Both the position numbers and the translations under genes were made by a program. Shown here one piece after another: positions 1-6,052 of a stretch of 21,280 bases of DNA. The DNA is from a virus. Under the pieces are notes generated by a model. That model searched no databases. It was not told the DNA's origin and saw only the letters and a list, made by a program, of their open reading frames with translations. The number at the start of each line of letters is the position of its first letter. The first letter of the stretch is position 1. The stretch is from positions 1 to 21,280 of the IMG/VR virus record IMGVR_UViG_3300032677_001152; one strand, written 5' to 3'.

Positions 1-9
1 TTTCCTTTA

Positions 10-1041
10 TTATTCGCAACGTAACCAGCGTTCATTGGCTAATGTCCACTGTACTACTTCACCAATACGTTCTGTTAAACTAACCTTAGGTTCCCAACCT
101 AGACTGCGCATGTAGTCACCGCTGAGAGCATAACGCAAGTCATGTCCTGGGCGTGAGCTATGGAAGTCAACCATTTCGTACTTCAATTCTTTTCCTTGCG
201 CATCAGCGATAATCTGTGCTAGTTGTAGATTGTTAATTTCTTGTTTGCCCACTAGATTAAACTTAGGACATTTAGCATCACCATAGTCTGGCTCTAATGT
301 AGTGTGATCTAATCCCAGCAAGAACAACATAGCATCTGCTACGTCTGCCGCATGGATATAGTAACGGCTACCCGGAATAGTTCTTGATGCATCACTGTGG
401 ATAGTGATAGTATCGCCATCGTTTACCTTACGGATACACATGGGAATAAACTTTTCTGGGTGTTGGCGTTGACCAAACACGTTCATTGTATGTGTGATGT
501 AGATAGGCATCTTATAAGTGTTTTCAAATGCCACAGCCAGTTCTTCGCCACCAGCTTTAGTAGCTGAATATGGATTACTTGAATTATAACGATCACGCTC
601 ACCATAGTTAACACCAATTGGTGCTGGGCCAAATACTTCATCTGTTGAGAAGTAGATGAAACGTTCTAGATTCTTTAGTTTACGACTAAACTCTAAGATA
701 TGCCCTGTACCAACTACATTGTCAAATACGAATTCCATTGGATATTCAATGCTACGGTCAACATGGCTACCAGCGGCTAAATGTAGAACATAATTCACAT
801 CACCAATATCACGAGCTACCATTGGGTTAAGTTCAGCACGTAGATCATGGAATACCACTTTGACACGTTTACGTGTTTCAGGATCTAAGTCCTGCGCCAT
901 ATCATTTAAGCGATTAAGATTACCTGAGAAGTCCAAACGGTCTAGGCTGACCACATTCCAATCTGTTTCTCTGAGGATTTTTTCAATAACGTGGTGTGCG
1001 ATAAAACCCGCACCGCCAGTCACTAAGACGGTTTTTGACAT
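10..1041 (-). CDS. dTDP-glucose 4,6-dehydratase-like NAD-dependent sugar epimerase/dehydratase (RmlB type)
   Basis: An extended short-chain dehydrogenase of the NDP-sugar dehydratase family, which would convert dTDP-glucose (or a related NDP-hexose) to the 4-keto-6-deoxy sugar, feeding rhamnose or amino-sugar synthesis. Visible motifs are the N-terminal Rossmann loop TGGAGFI, the LAAGSHVDRS segment, the STDEVFG signature whose Asp-Glu pair is typical of the 4,6-dehydratase active site, and the catalytic YSATK (Tyr-x3-Lys). At 343 residues it has the usual family length and looks intact. I chose the ATG at 1041: GGAG lies six bases upstream, whereas the longer reading frame begins at a TTG with no ribosome site. 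It is the most downstream gene here; a purine-rich AAAGGAAA past its stop at the window edge suggests another gene follows. Family certain; exact sugar substrate inferred. With the glycosyltransferase-like and nucleotidyltransferase genes it fits a phage glycan-modification role. Confidence 0.88.
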   Translation of the reverse strand: MSKTVLVTGGAGFIAHHVIEKILRETDWNVVSLDRLDFSGNLNRLNDMAQDLDPETRKRVKVVFHDLRAELNPMVARDIGDVNYVLHLAAGSHVDRSIEYPMEFVFDNVVGTGHILEFSRKLKNLERFIYFSTDEVFGPAPIGVNYGERDRYNSSNPYSATKAGGEELAVAFENTYKMPIYITHTMNVFGQRQHPEKFIPMCIRKVNDGDTITIHSDASRTIPGSRYYIHAADVADAMLFLLGLDHTTLEPDYGDAKCPKFNLVGKQEINNLQLAQIIADAQGKELKYEMVDFHSSRPGHDLRYALSGDYMRSLGWEPKVSLTERIGEVVQWTLANERWLRCE

Positions 1042-1079
1042 TGATTTCTCCAATATTTGTTGAATTTACTGCTTTTTAG

Positions 1080-1087
1080 TATTTATT
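1080..1087 (-). promoter_or_regulatory. candidate T4-type late promoter (AATAAATA) upstream of the sugar dehydratase
   Basis: The minus strand reads AATAAATA, one mismatch from the T4 late-promoter element TATAAATA, 38 bases before the dehydratase ATG. It sits in the loop region of a 9-bp inverted repeat (1073-1081 and 1089-1097). No -35 element is apparent, as expected for late promoters. The match is short in AT-rich DNA, so support is modest. Confidence 0.35.
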
Positions 1088-1111
1088 TTACTAAAAACTG
1101 GCAGAAAAATA

Positions 1112-1273
1112 TTATTGTGCCACGGTATTGGCTACTTTAGCTTCAACGTATTCTTTGATGAAACGGATAGCTTTACGGCTAGTGTCAAAAACGTACTCTG
1201 TAGATTCATCTTCCTGTGTAAGGATAACAACGAATCCATTTGCTGCTTTTCTAATTTCAATTGAATCAAACAT
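1112..1273 (-). CDS. conserved small protein (53 aa), marine T4-like phage family
   Basis: A 53-residue protein beginning MFDSIEIRKAANGFVV. It has a beta-strand-like first half, an acidic turn (TQEDESTEY) and a helical second half (FDTSRKAIRFIKEYVEAK). The opening resembles a small hypothetical protein I recall from cyanophage genomes; its function is not known. A good ribosome site (GGAGTAA) lies just upstream of the ATG, and the gene has its own sigma70-like promoter (1311-1339) directly after the terminator of the peroxiredoxin unit. Independent promoter, good ribosome site and clean coding sequence make this a real gene despite its size. It probably shares a transcript with the downstream dehydratase. 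Confidence 0.8.
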   Translation of the reverse strand: MFDSIEIRKAANGFVVILTQEDESTEYVFDTSRKAIRFIKEYVEAKVANTVAQ

Positions 1274-1310
1274 GTTTTATTACTCCATAATTATAGATTG
1301 TTACTGTATA

Positions 1311-1339
1311 ACTATAGCATGATATCAAAAATTTGTCAA
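1311..1339 (-). promoter_or_regulatory. sigma70-like promoter TTGACA-17-TATAGT
   Basis: On the minus strand a consensus TTGACA (1334-1339) is followed, after exactly 17 bases, by TATAGT (1311-1316). It faces the 53-residue gene, whose ATG is at 1273, giving a leader of about 30 bases with a GGAG ribosome site. It starts two bases after the upstream terminator stem, a compact terminator-promoter junction. It should be read by host RNA polymerase holoenzyme, hence probably early in infection. Confidence 0.82.
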
Positions 1340-1340
1340 C

Positions 1341-1367
1341 AAAAAAGCCCACCTTAGTGAGCTTTTT
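1341..1367 (-). terminator. intrinsic terminator after the peroxiredoxin unit
   Basis: The minus-strand RNA would form AAAAAGCUCAC - UAAG - GUGGGCUUUUU, an 11-bp stem with one G-U pair, a four-base loop and a terminal run of U. It lies 13 bases after the 24-residue micro-ORF and directly before the next promoter. Confidence 0.85.
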
Positions 1368-1379
1368 GATTAAACTAAA

Positions 1380-1454
1380 CTATCTACAAGGGCAATTATC
1401 AAAGCCACGACTTCTACAATAATCAGCATAGTCTTCAAACTCCCTGTTAGTCAT
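1380..1454 (-). CDS. putative 24-residue Cys-containing micro-protein
   Basis: A 25-codon frame (MTNREFEDYADYCRSRG..., ending FDNCPCR) starts two bases after the peroxiredoxin stop and ends 13 bases before the terminator. It therefore fills the space between them. It contains three cysteines, two in a CPC motif at the C terminus. The ribosome site is weak (GGTAGG/TAAG inside the end of the peroxiredoxin gene), so translation would depend on coupling. No family is recognised. The tight fit and the non-random composition (acidic/aromatic first half, CPC end) favour a real gene, but 24 codons could occur by chance. Confidence 0.45.
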   Translation of the reverse strand: MTNREFEDYADYCRSRGFDNCPCR

Positions 1455-1456
1455 CG

Positions 1457-2020
1457 TTAGATCTTACCTACCAAGTCTAGGCTTGGAGCGATAGTTGCCG
1501 CACCTTCTTTCCATTTAGCTGGGCAAACTTGTCCATCGTTCTCAGCGACATATTTTGCCGCTTTCAATTTACGTAGTGTTTCATCAACATCACGTGCGAT
1601 AGCATTGTCGTGGATTTCTGCTGTTTTAATCACGCCTTCTGGATTGATGATGAATGTGCCACGTAGTGCTAGTCCTTCTTCTGGGATATGTACCCCAAAC
1701 GCATTGGTTAGGACATGTGCTGGATCGCCAACTAATGGAAATTCAGCTTTGCCTACCTTAGGACTTGTTTCATGCCATACCTTGTGTGCGAAGTGTGTGT
1801 CTGTTGTGACTACATATACTTCAGCACCAATCTTTTGGAATTCAGCGTAGTTGTCTGCCGCATCTTCAATTTCTGTTGGACAGTTAAATGTAAATGCCGC
1901 TGGCATGAAGATAACCGCTGTCCAACGACCTAGCCAATCTTGTTCTGTTACTTCAACGAATTTACCATTGTGGAACGCTTGTGCCTTAAATGGTTGTACC
2001 TGTGTGTTAATCAAAGACAT
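1457..2020 (-). CDS. ahpC: alkyl hydroperoxide reductase subunit C-type peroxiredoxin (2-Cys Prx)
   Basis: A complete 187-residue typical 2-Cys peroxiredoxin, the same length as bacterial AhpC. It reduces H2O2, organic hydroperoxides and peroxynitrite in the cytoplasm through a peroxidatic cysteine in PAAFTFNCPTE (near residue 47) and a resolving cysteine in the C-terminal QVCPAKW motif. The TTDTHFAHKVWHE block is also characteristic of AhpC. No AhpF-like reductase is encoded nearby, so host electron donors would be needed. The ribosome site is very strong (AAAGGAGG, about five bases before the ATG). The gene has its own sigma70-like promoter and ends, with the micro-ORF, at an intrinsic terminator. 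A host-derived auxiliary gene, plausibly limiting oxidative damage during infection (inferred). Confidence 0.95.
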   Translation of the reverse strand: MSLINTQVQPFKAQAFHNGKFVEVTEQDWLGRWTAVIFMPAAFTFNCPTEIEDAADNYAEFQKIGAEVYVVTTDTHFAHKVWHETSPKVGKAEFPLVGDPAHVLTNAFGVHIPEEGLALRGTFIINPEGVIKTAEIHDNAIARDVDETLRKLKAAKYVAENDGQVCPAKWKEGAATIAPSLDLVGKI

Positions 2021-2053
2021 AATTTCCTCCTTTTAAATGTTTGTCTTACATAT

Positions 2054-2083
2054 ATTATATATGCAAAAAAACCTATAGGTCAA
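2054..2083 (-). promoter_or_regulatory. sigma70-like promoter TTGACC-18-TATAAT for ahpC, with palindromic spacer
   Basis: Minus-strand TTGACC (2078-2083) and a perfect TATAAT (2054-2059) are 18 bases apart, upstream of ahpC (ATG at 2020). A perfect 10-base palindrome ACCTATAGGT (2071-2080) overlaps the last bases of the -35 element and the spacer, so it could be an operator; this last point is inference. Confidence 0.78.
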
Positions 2084-2163
2084 GTGGTTTTAATAGGTTT
2101 TGCTTATTGAATGATTTAATTGAGATAATAAGAAAAACTAATAAGCAGTAACGATGGGTTAAG

Positions 2164-2193
2164 AAAAAGCCCCACATTGAGTAAGGCTTTTTT
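2164..2193 (-). terminator. intrinsic terminator after S-adenosylhomocysteine hydrolase
   Basis: The RNA forms AAAAAGCCUUAC - UCAAU - GUGGGGCUUUUU, a stem of about 12 bp with two G-U pairs, a five-base loop and terminal U run, 12 bases after the hydrolase stop codon. It closes the omega-like / QueF-like / hydrolase operon. Confidence 0.87.
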
Positions 2194-2204
2194 GATTTCT
2201 TTAG

Positions 2205-3491
2205 TTAATATCTATAGGTATCTGGTTTGAACGGACCTTCAACACCAACACTGATGTATTCTGCTTGTTCATCAGTTAGTGTAGTCAATCTTGCACCAAT
2301 CTTATCTAAATGCAACCTCGCTACTTTTTCATCTAGGTGTTTAGGCAATAGATATAAATGACCAATTTGATAATCATCAAAATTATTGTACATTTCAATC
2401 TGTGCTAGAACTTGATTGGTAAAGCTGTTTGACATCACATAACTTGGATGTCCTGTAGCACAACCTAGGTTTACTAGACGACCTTTAGCTAGGACGATAA
2501 TCTTATTACCGTTAGGTAGTGTTACATGATCTACCTGTGGTTTAATTTCGTCCCATTGTAGATCTTGGATCCCTGCGATGTCAATCTCGCTGTCAAAGTG
2601 TCCGATGTTACAGACGATCGAATTGTGTTTCATCTTCAACATGTGTTCACGGGTGATAACATCAATGTTGCCTGTAGCTGTTACAAAGATATCCGCCTTG
2701 TCTGCGGCATAATCCATAGTAACTACCTTATAGCCTTCCATTGCAGCCTGTAGTGCGCAGATTGGATCTATTTCAGTTACCCATACTTGAGCACTTAGGG
2801 CACGCAGTGCGGCCGCTGATCCTTTGCCTACATCACCATATCCAGCTACAACGGCTACCTTACCTGCGATCATGACATCAGTGGCACGTTTGATACCGTC
2901 AACTAATGATTCACGACAACCATACAAGTTGTCAAACTTGCTTTTAGTCACACTATCGTTTACGTTGATAGCCCGTAGTTTAAACTTGCCTGCGGCGATA
3001 GCTTCATTGATTTTATGGATACCTGTGGTTGTTTCTTCAGTGACACCACGGATACCTTCTAGTAAGTGCGGATGTTTCTCATGGACGTACCAAGTTAGGT
3101 CATGACCATCATCCAGCAACATATTTGGCTGCCAATCGTTGGGACCACTGACTGTCTGTTCAATACACCACCAATATTCCTCTTCTGTTTCTCCTTTCCA
3201 AGCAAATACAGGTATGCCTTGATCAGCAAGTGCAGCAGCGGCGTGATCCTGTGTTGAAAATATGTTACATGAACTCCAACGCACTTCTGCACCCAAGGCT
3301 ACTAGTGTTTCAACTAACACTGCTGTCTGGATAGTCATATGTAAACTACCAGCAATACGGGCACCTTTAAGTGGTTGAGAATCTTTATATTCATCACGAA
3401 TAGCAATTAATCCCGGCATTTCTGTTTCAGCGATAGCAATTTCTTTATGGCCCCATGCAGCCAAACTAATGTCTTTTATTTTATAATCCAT
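2205..3491 (-). CDS. ahcY: S-adenosylhomocysteine hydrolase
   Basis: Reversibly cleaves S-adenosylhomocysteine, the inhibitory by-product of SAM-dependent methylation, to adenosine and homocysteine, using tightly bound NAD+. Diagnostic segments are [17 protein letters not shown], the substrate region [19 protein letters not shown], the NAD-binding loop [32 protein letters not shown] and the C-terminal KPDTYRY whose Lys and Tyr reach the neighbouring subunit's NAD. I set the start at MDYKIKD (ATG 3491), one base after the upstream stop and with AAGGA ahead of it; the 13 residues upstream in frame are not part of the family. At 428 residues it is a short form, lacking the roughly 40-residue insertion of many bacterial enzymes. 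All key motifs are intact. Last gene of its operon. It may relieve product inhibition of phage methyltransferases or feed methionine and adenosine pools (inferred). Confidence 0.96.
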   Translation of the reverse strand: MDYKIKDISLAAWGHKEIAIAETEMPGLIAIRDEYKDSQPLKGARIAGSLHMTIQTAVLVETLVALGAEVRWSSCNIFSTQDHAAAALADQGIPVFAWKGETEEEYWWCIEQTVSGPNDWQPNMLLDDGHDLTWYVHEKHPHLLEGIRGVTEETTTGIHKINEAIAAGKFKLRAINVNDSVTKSKFDNLYGCRESLVDGIKRATDVMIAGKVAVVAGYGDVGKGSAAALRALSAQVWVTEIDPICALQAAMEGYKVVTMDYAADKADIFVTATGNIDVITREHMLKMKHNSIVCNIGHFDSEIDIAGIQDLQWDEIKPQVDHVTLPNGNKIIVLAKGRLVNLGCATGHPSYVMSNSFTNQVLAQIEMYNNFDDYQIGHLYLLPKHLDEKVARLHLDKIGARLTTLTDEQAEYISVGVEGPFKPDTYRY

Positions 3492-3492
3492 A

Positions 3493-3897
3493 CTAATCCT
3501 TGTGATGTTGCCAAAGTTGATCAGTGCCACCTAAGTGACCCCAATCACTGTCTACTGTCATTCTACTACTTATACCGCCACGTGGGCGATATTCAATTTC
3601 TATACGAATACGATCTGGTTCATATACTTTTATTAAATCTTTATACATGACATCTAGTGCTCGCTCATAGCTAAGACGTGTGTCACGATATTGGAAGATG
3701 TATTGTTTAAGACTTTTTAATTCAATGGTCTTGTCTTTGCCATAGAACCAAATAGTAACATCACCAAAGTCAGGTTGATTAGCACCGCCTAAGAATGTAA
3801 ATTCTGGGATATTGATCCTTTGTTCATATCCCTTGGCGGCATTGGGCAATGACTTTAGTATTGAGCTGTCGATACTATCCCACAACTTCTTTTCCAT
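3493..3897 (-). CDS. QueF-fold (T-fold) protein lacking the catalytic cysteine; 7-deazaguanine-related
   Basis: A 134-residue single T-fold protein matching the short QueF family, which reduces preQ0 to preQ1 with NADPH. The family's central signature is clear (ELKSLK at 59-64, PDFG at 42-45, the downstream Glu78, and RPRGGIS near the C terminus). However, the position of the catalytic cysteine (family FTxLCP...) reads FTFLGG, giving Gly37. The histidine that precedes the conserved Glu in QueF is Tyr77. Asp43 and the substrate-binding Glu78 remain. It therefore probably still binds a 7-deazaguanine but cannot form the thioimide intermediate, so it is not an ordinary nitrile reductase. Phages carrying 7-deazaguanine DNA bases use QueF-related or other accessory enzymes; I recall a proposed decarboxylase, DpdL, in that setting, but cannot confirm kinship. 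Start overlaps the upstream stop (TAATG). No other deazapurine gene is in the window. Confidence 0.75.
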   Translation of the reverse strand: MEKKLWDSIDSSILKSLPNAAKGYEQRINIPEFTFLGGANQPDFGDVTIWFYGKDKTIELKSLKQYIFQYRDTRLSYERALDVMYKDLIKVYEPDRIRIEIEYRPRGGISSRMTVDSDWGHLGGTDQLWQHHKD

Positions 3898-4109
3898 TAT
3901 TCAGCAGTTTCCTGTGGTTGTTGTGAGCGATTGCCACCTTTTTGTCTTGATGCTGGATCAACAAACTTGCGGTTTTTAGCGGCAGCCTGTGCTGATTCTG
4001 CTTGAATCATCAAATCAAGAAACACTTTACGTTCATGTTTGTTCCTGATACCACAGGCTAATTTTTTGCTGGTTTTTGAAAGGTTGAAACTTGAGTTGGT
4101 TAATGCCAT
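3897..4109 (-). CDS. conserved small basic protein (70 aa), marine T4-like phage family
   Basis: A 70-residue, Lys/Arg/Gln-rich protein starting MALTNSSFNLSKTSKKL, with a predicted helix in the middle (KHERKVFLDLMIQAESAQAAAK) and a disordered polar tail. Similar short proteins with an N-terminal 'SKTxK' and central 'LMIQAE' segment are, from memory, common in cyanophages and related marine myoviruses, function unknown. Ribosome site AAGGA precedes the ATG; 12 bases separate it from the omega-like gene, and its stop overlaps the start of the QueF-like gene. No signal peptide or membrane segment. Confidence 0.75.
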   Translation of the reverse strand: MALTNSSFNLSKTSKKLACGIRNKHERKVFLDLMIQAESAQAAAKNRKFVDPASRQKGGNRSQQPQETAE

Positions 4110-4121
4110 TTTTTATCCTTA

Positions 4122-4367
4122 TCAGATTTTATTTAAATATTCTGCACCAAATTTACCTTGGTCGATTTCACATAGTGCTTCAACGTTAGGTTTGTTTGCA
4201 TGTCGGGTCTTGTCACCATTTTTTTCAGCTATAACACGTTTGTTAGCGATCTCACGAGCACGTGCCGCGCCTGCTAGGATCATACGGAAACGATTGCCTT
4301 CAAATGGTTTGATACAGTTGTCTATATTATATCGTTCTACGGTGTTGGTAACTTTTGGTGTTGACAT
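4122..4367 (-). CDS. RNA polymerase omega subunit (RpoZ)-like protein
   Basis: An 81-residue protein with the two conserved blocks of bacterial omega. Block one, around residues 20-39, reads FEGNRFRMILAGAARARE, matching the omega helix with its Asn-Arg-Phe and Ala-Arg-x-Ala-Arg pattern. Block two, residues 59-72, reads KPNVEALCEIDQGK, matching the 'KPTVIALREIxEG' segment that contacts the beta-prime subunit. Bacterial omega assists folding and assembly of beta-prime and transmits ppGpp signals. Length fits the conserved core without the long C-terminal tail of E. coli omega. First gene after a strong sigma70-like promoter, with GGAG eight bases before the ATG, so it is likely expressed early. 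A phage omega could replace the host subunit or alter polymerase behaviour; that function is inferred, the family resemblance is read from sequence. Confidence 0.72.
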   Translation of the reverse strand: MSTPKVTNTVERYNIDNCIKPFEGNRFRMILAGAARAREIANKRVIAEKNGDKTRHANKPNVEALCEIDQGKFGAEYLNKI

Positions 4368-4398
4368 TGAGTGACTCCATGATAGTTGAACATAGTTA

Positions 4399-4427
4399 AT
4401 TATAACAGGAATTTACAACAAGGTCAA
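4399..4427 (-). promoter_or_regulatory. sigma70-like promoter TTGACC-17-TATAAT of the omega-like operon
   Basis: Minus-strand TTGACC (4422-4427), spacer of exactly 17 bases, then a perfect TATAAT (4399-4404). It lies between the 534-residue gene and the omega-like gene (ATG 4367) and should start a transcript carrying the omega-like, 70-residue, QueF-like and S-adenosylhomocysteine hydrolase genes to the terminator at 2164-2193. Confidence 0.85.
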
Positions 4428-4432
4428 CAGAT

Positions 4433-6037
4433 TTATTCAATACCAACTTGAGGACTTGCAGGCGCTTGTCCGGCGGCAAAGTTGATAATAGCACCGCCAA
4501 CTTTTAATTTACCGTTTTTAATTTGTTTTTTCATATCGTTAGGACCTTTGACGATATAGTAATTACTGGTGGTAGTATTGAAATACATAATAACACCTTT
4601 CTTATCAACTCCAGCGTAGACGCTGTATAAAATTTTACAAATATTAGCTTGGATACCTATGAAATTTAAAATAAATCCACCATCTGGTTGATGTTGGATG
4701 ATATCGGGATCAGCCATCATTTCTTTGATTGACAGAGCGGCATATTTTTGTCCTTCATCTAATATAGATGCCATGGCAATACCCATTAACAGTTTCTTAA
4801 CTGCCGCTAGTGTTGCTTTAGGATTGATCTTGCTGGCAGGGAGAATAAGCTGTGGATTCCAAACTTTTGTAATAGCTTGAGAATCAAATATTGCAGGATC
4901 TTTGAATTTGGTTTCGCCTGTTTTTTGATTACTAATTATTGTAAATGTCTGCTTGACATCTTTGGTTTTAATTTTTTTAGAATTTAATATTTTTGTTAAA
5001 TCTGCAAATACTTCGTTAAATACTGGAAGGTAATTACGTTTAGCATCTTTGGCTTTTGCTACAGCATTACTATTAAAGCGGCCGCCTTGTTTGGCTTCTT
5101 TCATACCTTTAAGTTCAATTTCTACAGCGCCTTTAGCAGTTCTAACTCGTAGATCACCTACTTTACCTTTGGTAACAGGCGTTGCTAGTAAACTTAATCC
5201 AACTTCGCCCGGACCCCATGCACCAGCTGTGGTAGGAGGAACTGCATCAAATGCGCCTGCTCGGATTTCTTGATAAATTTCTCTATCTTGATCACTGACT
5301 AGGTCATCAATTTTACTTTGTTTACCTGAACTAGCAATAATATCATTAAAGTCAATGATACCAGTTTTACATTTTTCCATAAACTGTGCAATTAATTTTT
5401 GTTTTCTTTCTGCGGATGCACGGTCACGCTGTGTTCTTAATGGTTTATCAAATAATTGATGTAAAATATCAACAATTTTAGCTTTCATTGAAACCCCTGT
5501 CGCTTCTTTAGCTTCATCTAATTCTTCTGCTCTAAGATTTTCATCTTTCTTTTTGTTAGCTTCAATCGCACCATGGATGATTTCACCGTTATTGACTACT
5601 TTATCTGCTAAAATTTCAGCTGTTTGCTTGAGTTGGTCTGTCCATTGGACATGGCTTTGGAATTCTTCTTCTCTTCCTACATCAGCAGCACTGCGTAAAA
5701 AAGCATAAATTTTTTGTTCAGTGAGTCCTGCAGCTTGCAGAGCTTTTAAAACTGCATCTGCGTCTTTTGGATTACTCATTTTAGCACGAAGATCAGCAAT
5801 TTTTTGTTGTGTAGTTAATTGTTTTGCTTCGTTAGTGGGTTGTGGGGTGGGTGCTACCTGTGGAGTATTATCATGAGATAATTGTTGTGCTTTATCGTCG
5901 ATGACTTTGATGGCTTTAATGGCTGTATCTAGTGCGGCACCTGTAAGTTTACCTGTTTCAACCGCGGTTATTAGGTCATTTAATGCTGTTAGCTGTTGGG
6001 GAACAACAAACTCAAATAATATATCTTTAATTTTCAT
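4433..6037 (-). CDS. unknown 534-residue phage protein with possible PD-(D/E)xK nuclease-like core
   Basis: Not assigned to a named family. Residues 1-250 are helical, with a Pro/Gln/Thr-rich linker near 55-75 and long charged helices. Residues 270-330 resemble a PD-(D/E)xK nuclease core: Glu278 in a helix (GPGEVGLSLL), Asp295 in KVGDLRV, then Glu308 and Lys310 in VEIELKG, with the expected spacing of strands. The C-terminal third is a mixed alpha/beta domain ending in an Ala/Pro-rich tail. The MKIKDILFE opening resembles starts of other large marine myovirus proteins that I take to be virion or injected proteins (weak). It follows the nucleotidyltransferase-cupin gene after only 10 bases and is followed by the omega operon promoter. 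No clear ribosome site; an AT-rich GATAAATA is just upstream. It could be an injected nuclease or a structural protein using a nuclease fold. Confidence 0.6.
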   Translation of the reverse strand: MKIKDILFEFVVPQQLTALNDLITAVETGKLTGAALDTAIKAIKVIDDKAQQLSHDNTPQVAPTPQPTNEAKQLTTQQKIADLRAKMSNPKDADAVLKALQAAGLTEQKIYAFLRSAADVGREEEFQSHVQWTDQLKQTAEILADKVVNNGEIIHGAIEANKKKDENLRAEELDEAKEATGVSMKAKIVDILHQLFDKPLRTQRDRASAERKQKLIAQFMEKCKTGIIDFNDIIASSGKQSKIDDLVSDQDREIYQEIRAGAFDAVPPTTAGAWGPGEVGLSLLATPVTKGKVGDLRVRTAKGAVEIELKGMKEAKQGGRFNSNAVAKAKDAKRNYLPVFNEVFADLTKILNSKKIKTKDVKQTFTIISNQKTGETKFKDPAIFDSQAITKVWNPQLILPASKINPKATLAAVKKLLMGIAMASILDEGQKYAALSIKEMMADPDIIQHQPDGGFILNFIGIQANICKILYSVYAGVDKKGVIMYFNTTTSNYYIVKGPNDMKKQIKNGKLKVGGAIINFAAGQAPASPQVGIE

Positions 6038-6044
6038 GATACAG

Positions 6045-6052
6045 TATTTATC
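6045..6052 (-). promoter_or_regulatory. GATAAATA late-promoter-like motif immediately before the 534-residue gene
   Basis: GATAAATA, one base from T4's TATAAATA, ends seven bases before the ATG at 6037 and overlaps the stop codon of the preceding gene. If active, the transcript would be nearly leaderless. The same octamer occupies the same place before the 849-residue gene and, farther upstream, before gp32. Confidence 0.3.

Noticed and set aside
1041-1053. Longer start (TTG) for the dehydratase
   Set aside because: The four extra residues are not family-like and the TTG has no ribosome site, while the ATG at 1041 has GGAG at the right distance.
1073-1097. 9-bp inverted repeat TTTTTAGTA/TACTAAAAA as a terminator after the 53-residue gene
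   Set aside because: The stem is AT-dominated with no U run after it on the minus strand; an overlapping late-promoter motif is at least as likely, so no terminator is called.
1128-1322. A 64-codon plus-strand frame in the gap beside the dehydratase
   Set aside because: It is the antisense shadow of the 53-residue minus-strand gene at 1112-1273, which has a promoter, ribosome site and protein-like composition.
3095-3292. A 65-codon minus-strand frame inside the S-adenosylhomocysteine hydrolase gene
   Set aside because: Out of frame with a strongly conserved gene, no ribosome site, no family resemblance.
3492-3530. Upstream extension of the S-adenosylhomocysteine hydrolase frame
   Set aside because: The first 13 residues overlap the QueF-like gene's 3' end and are not part of the family; the ATG at 3491 has AAGGA upstream.
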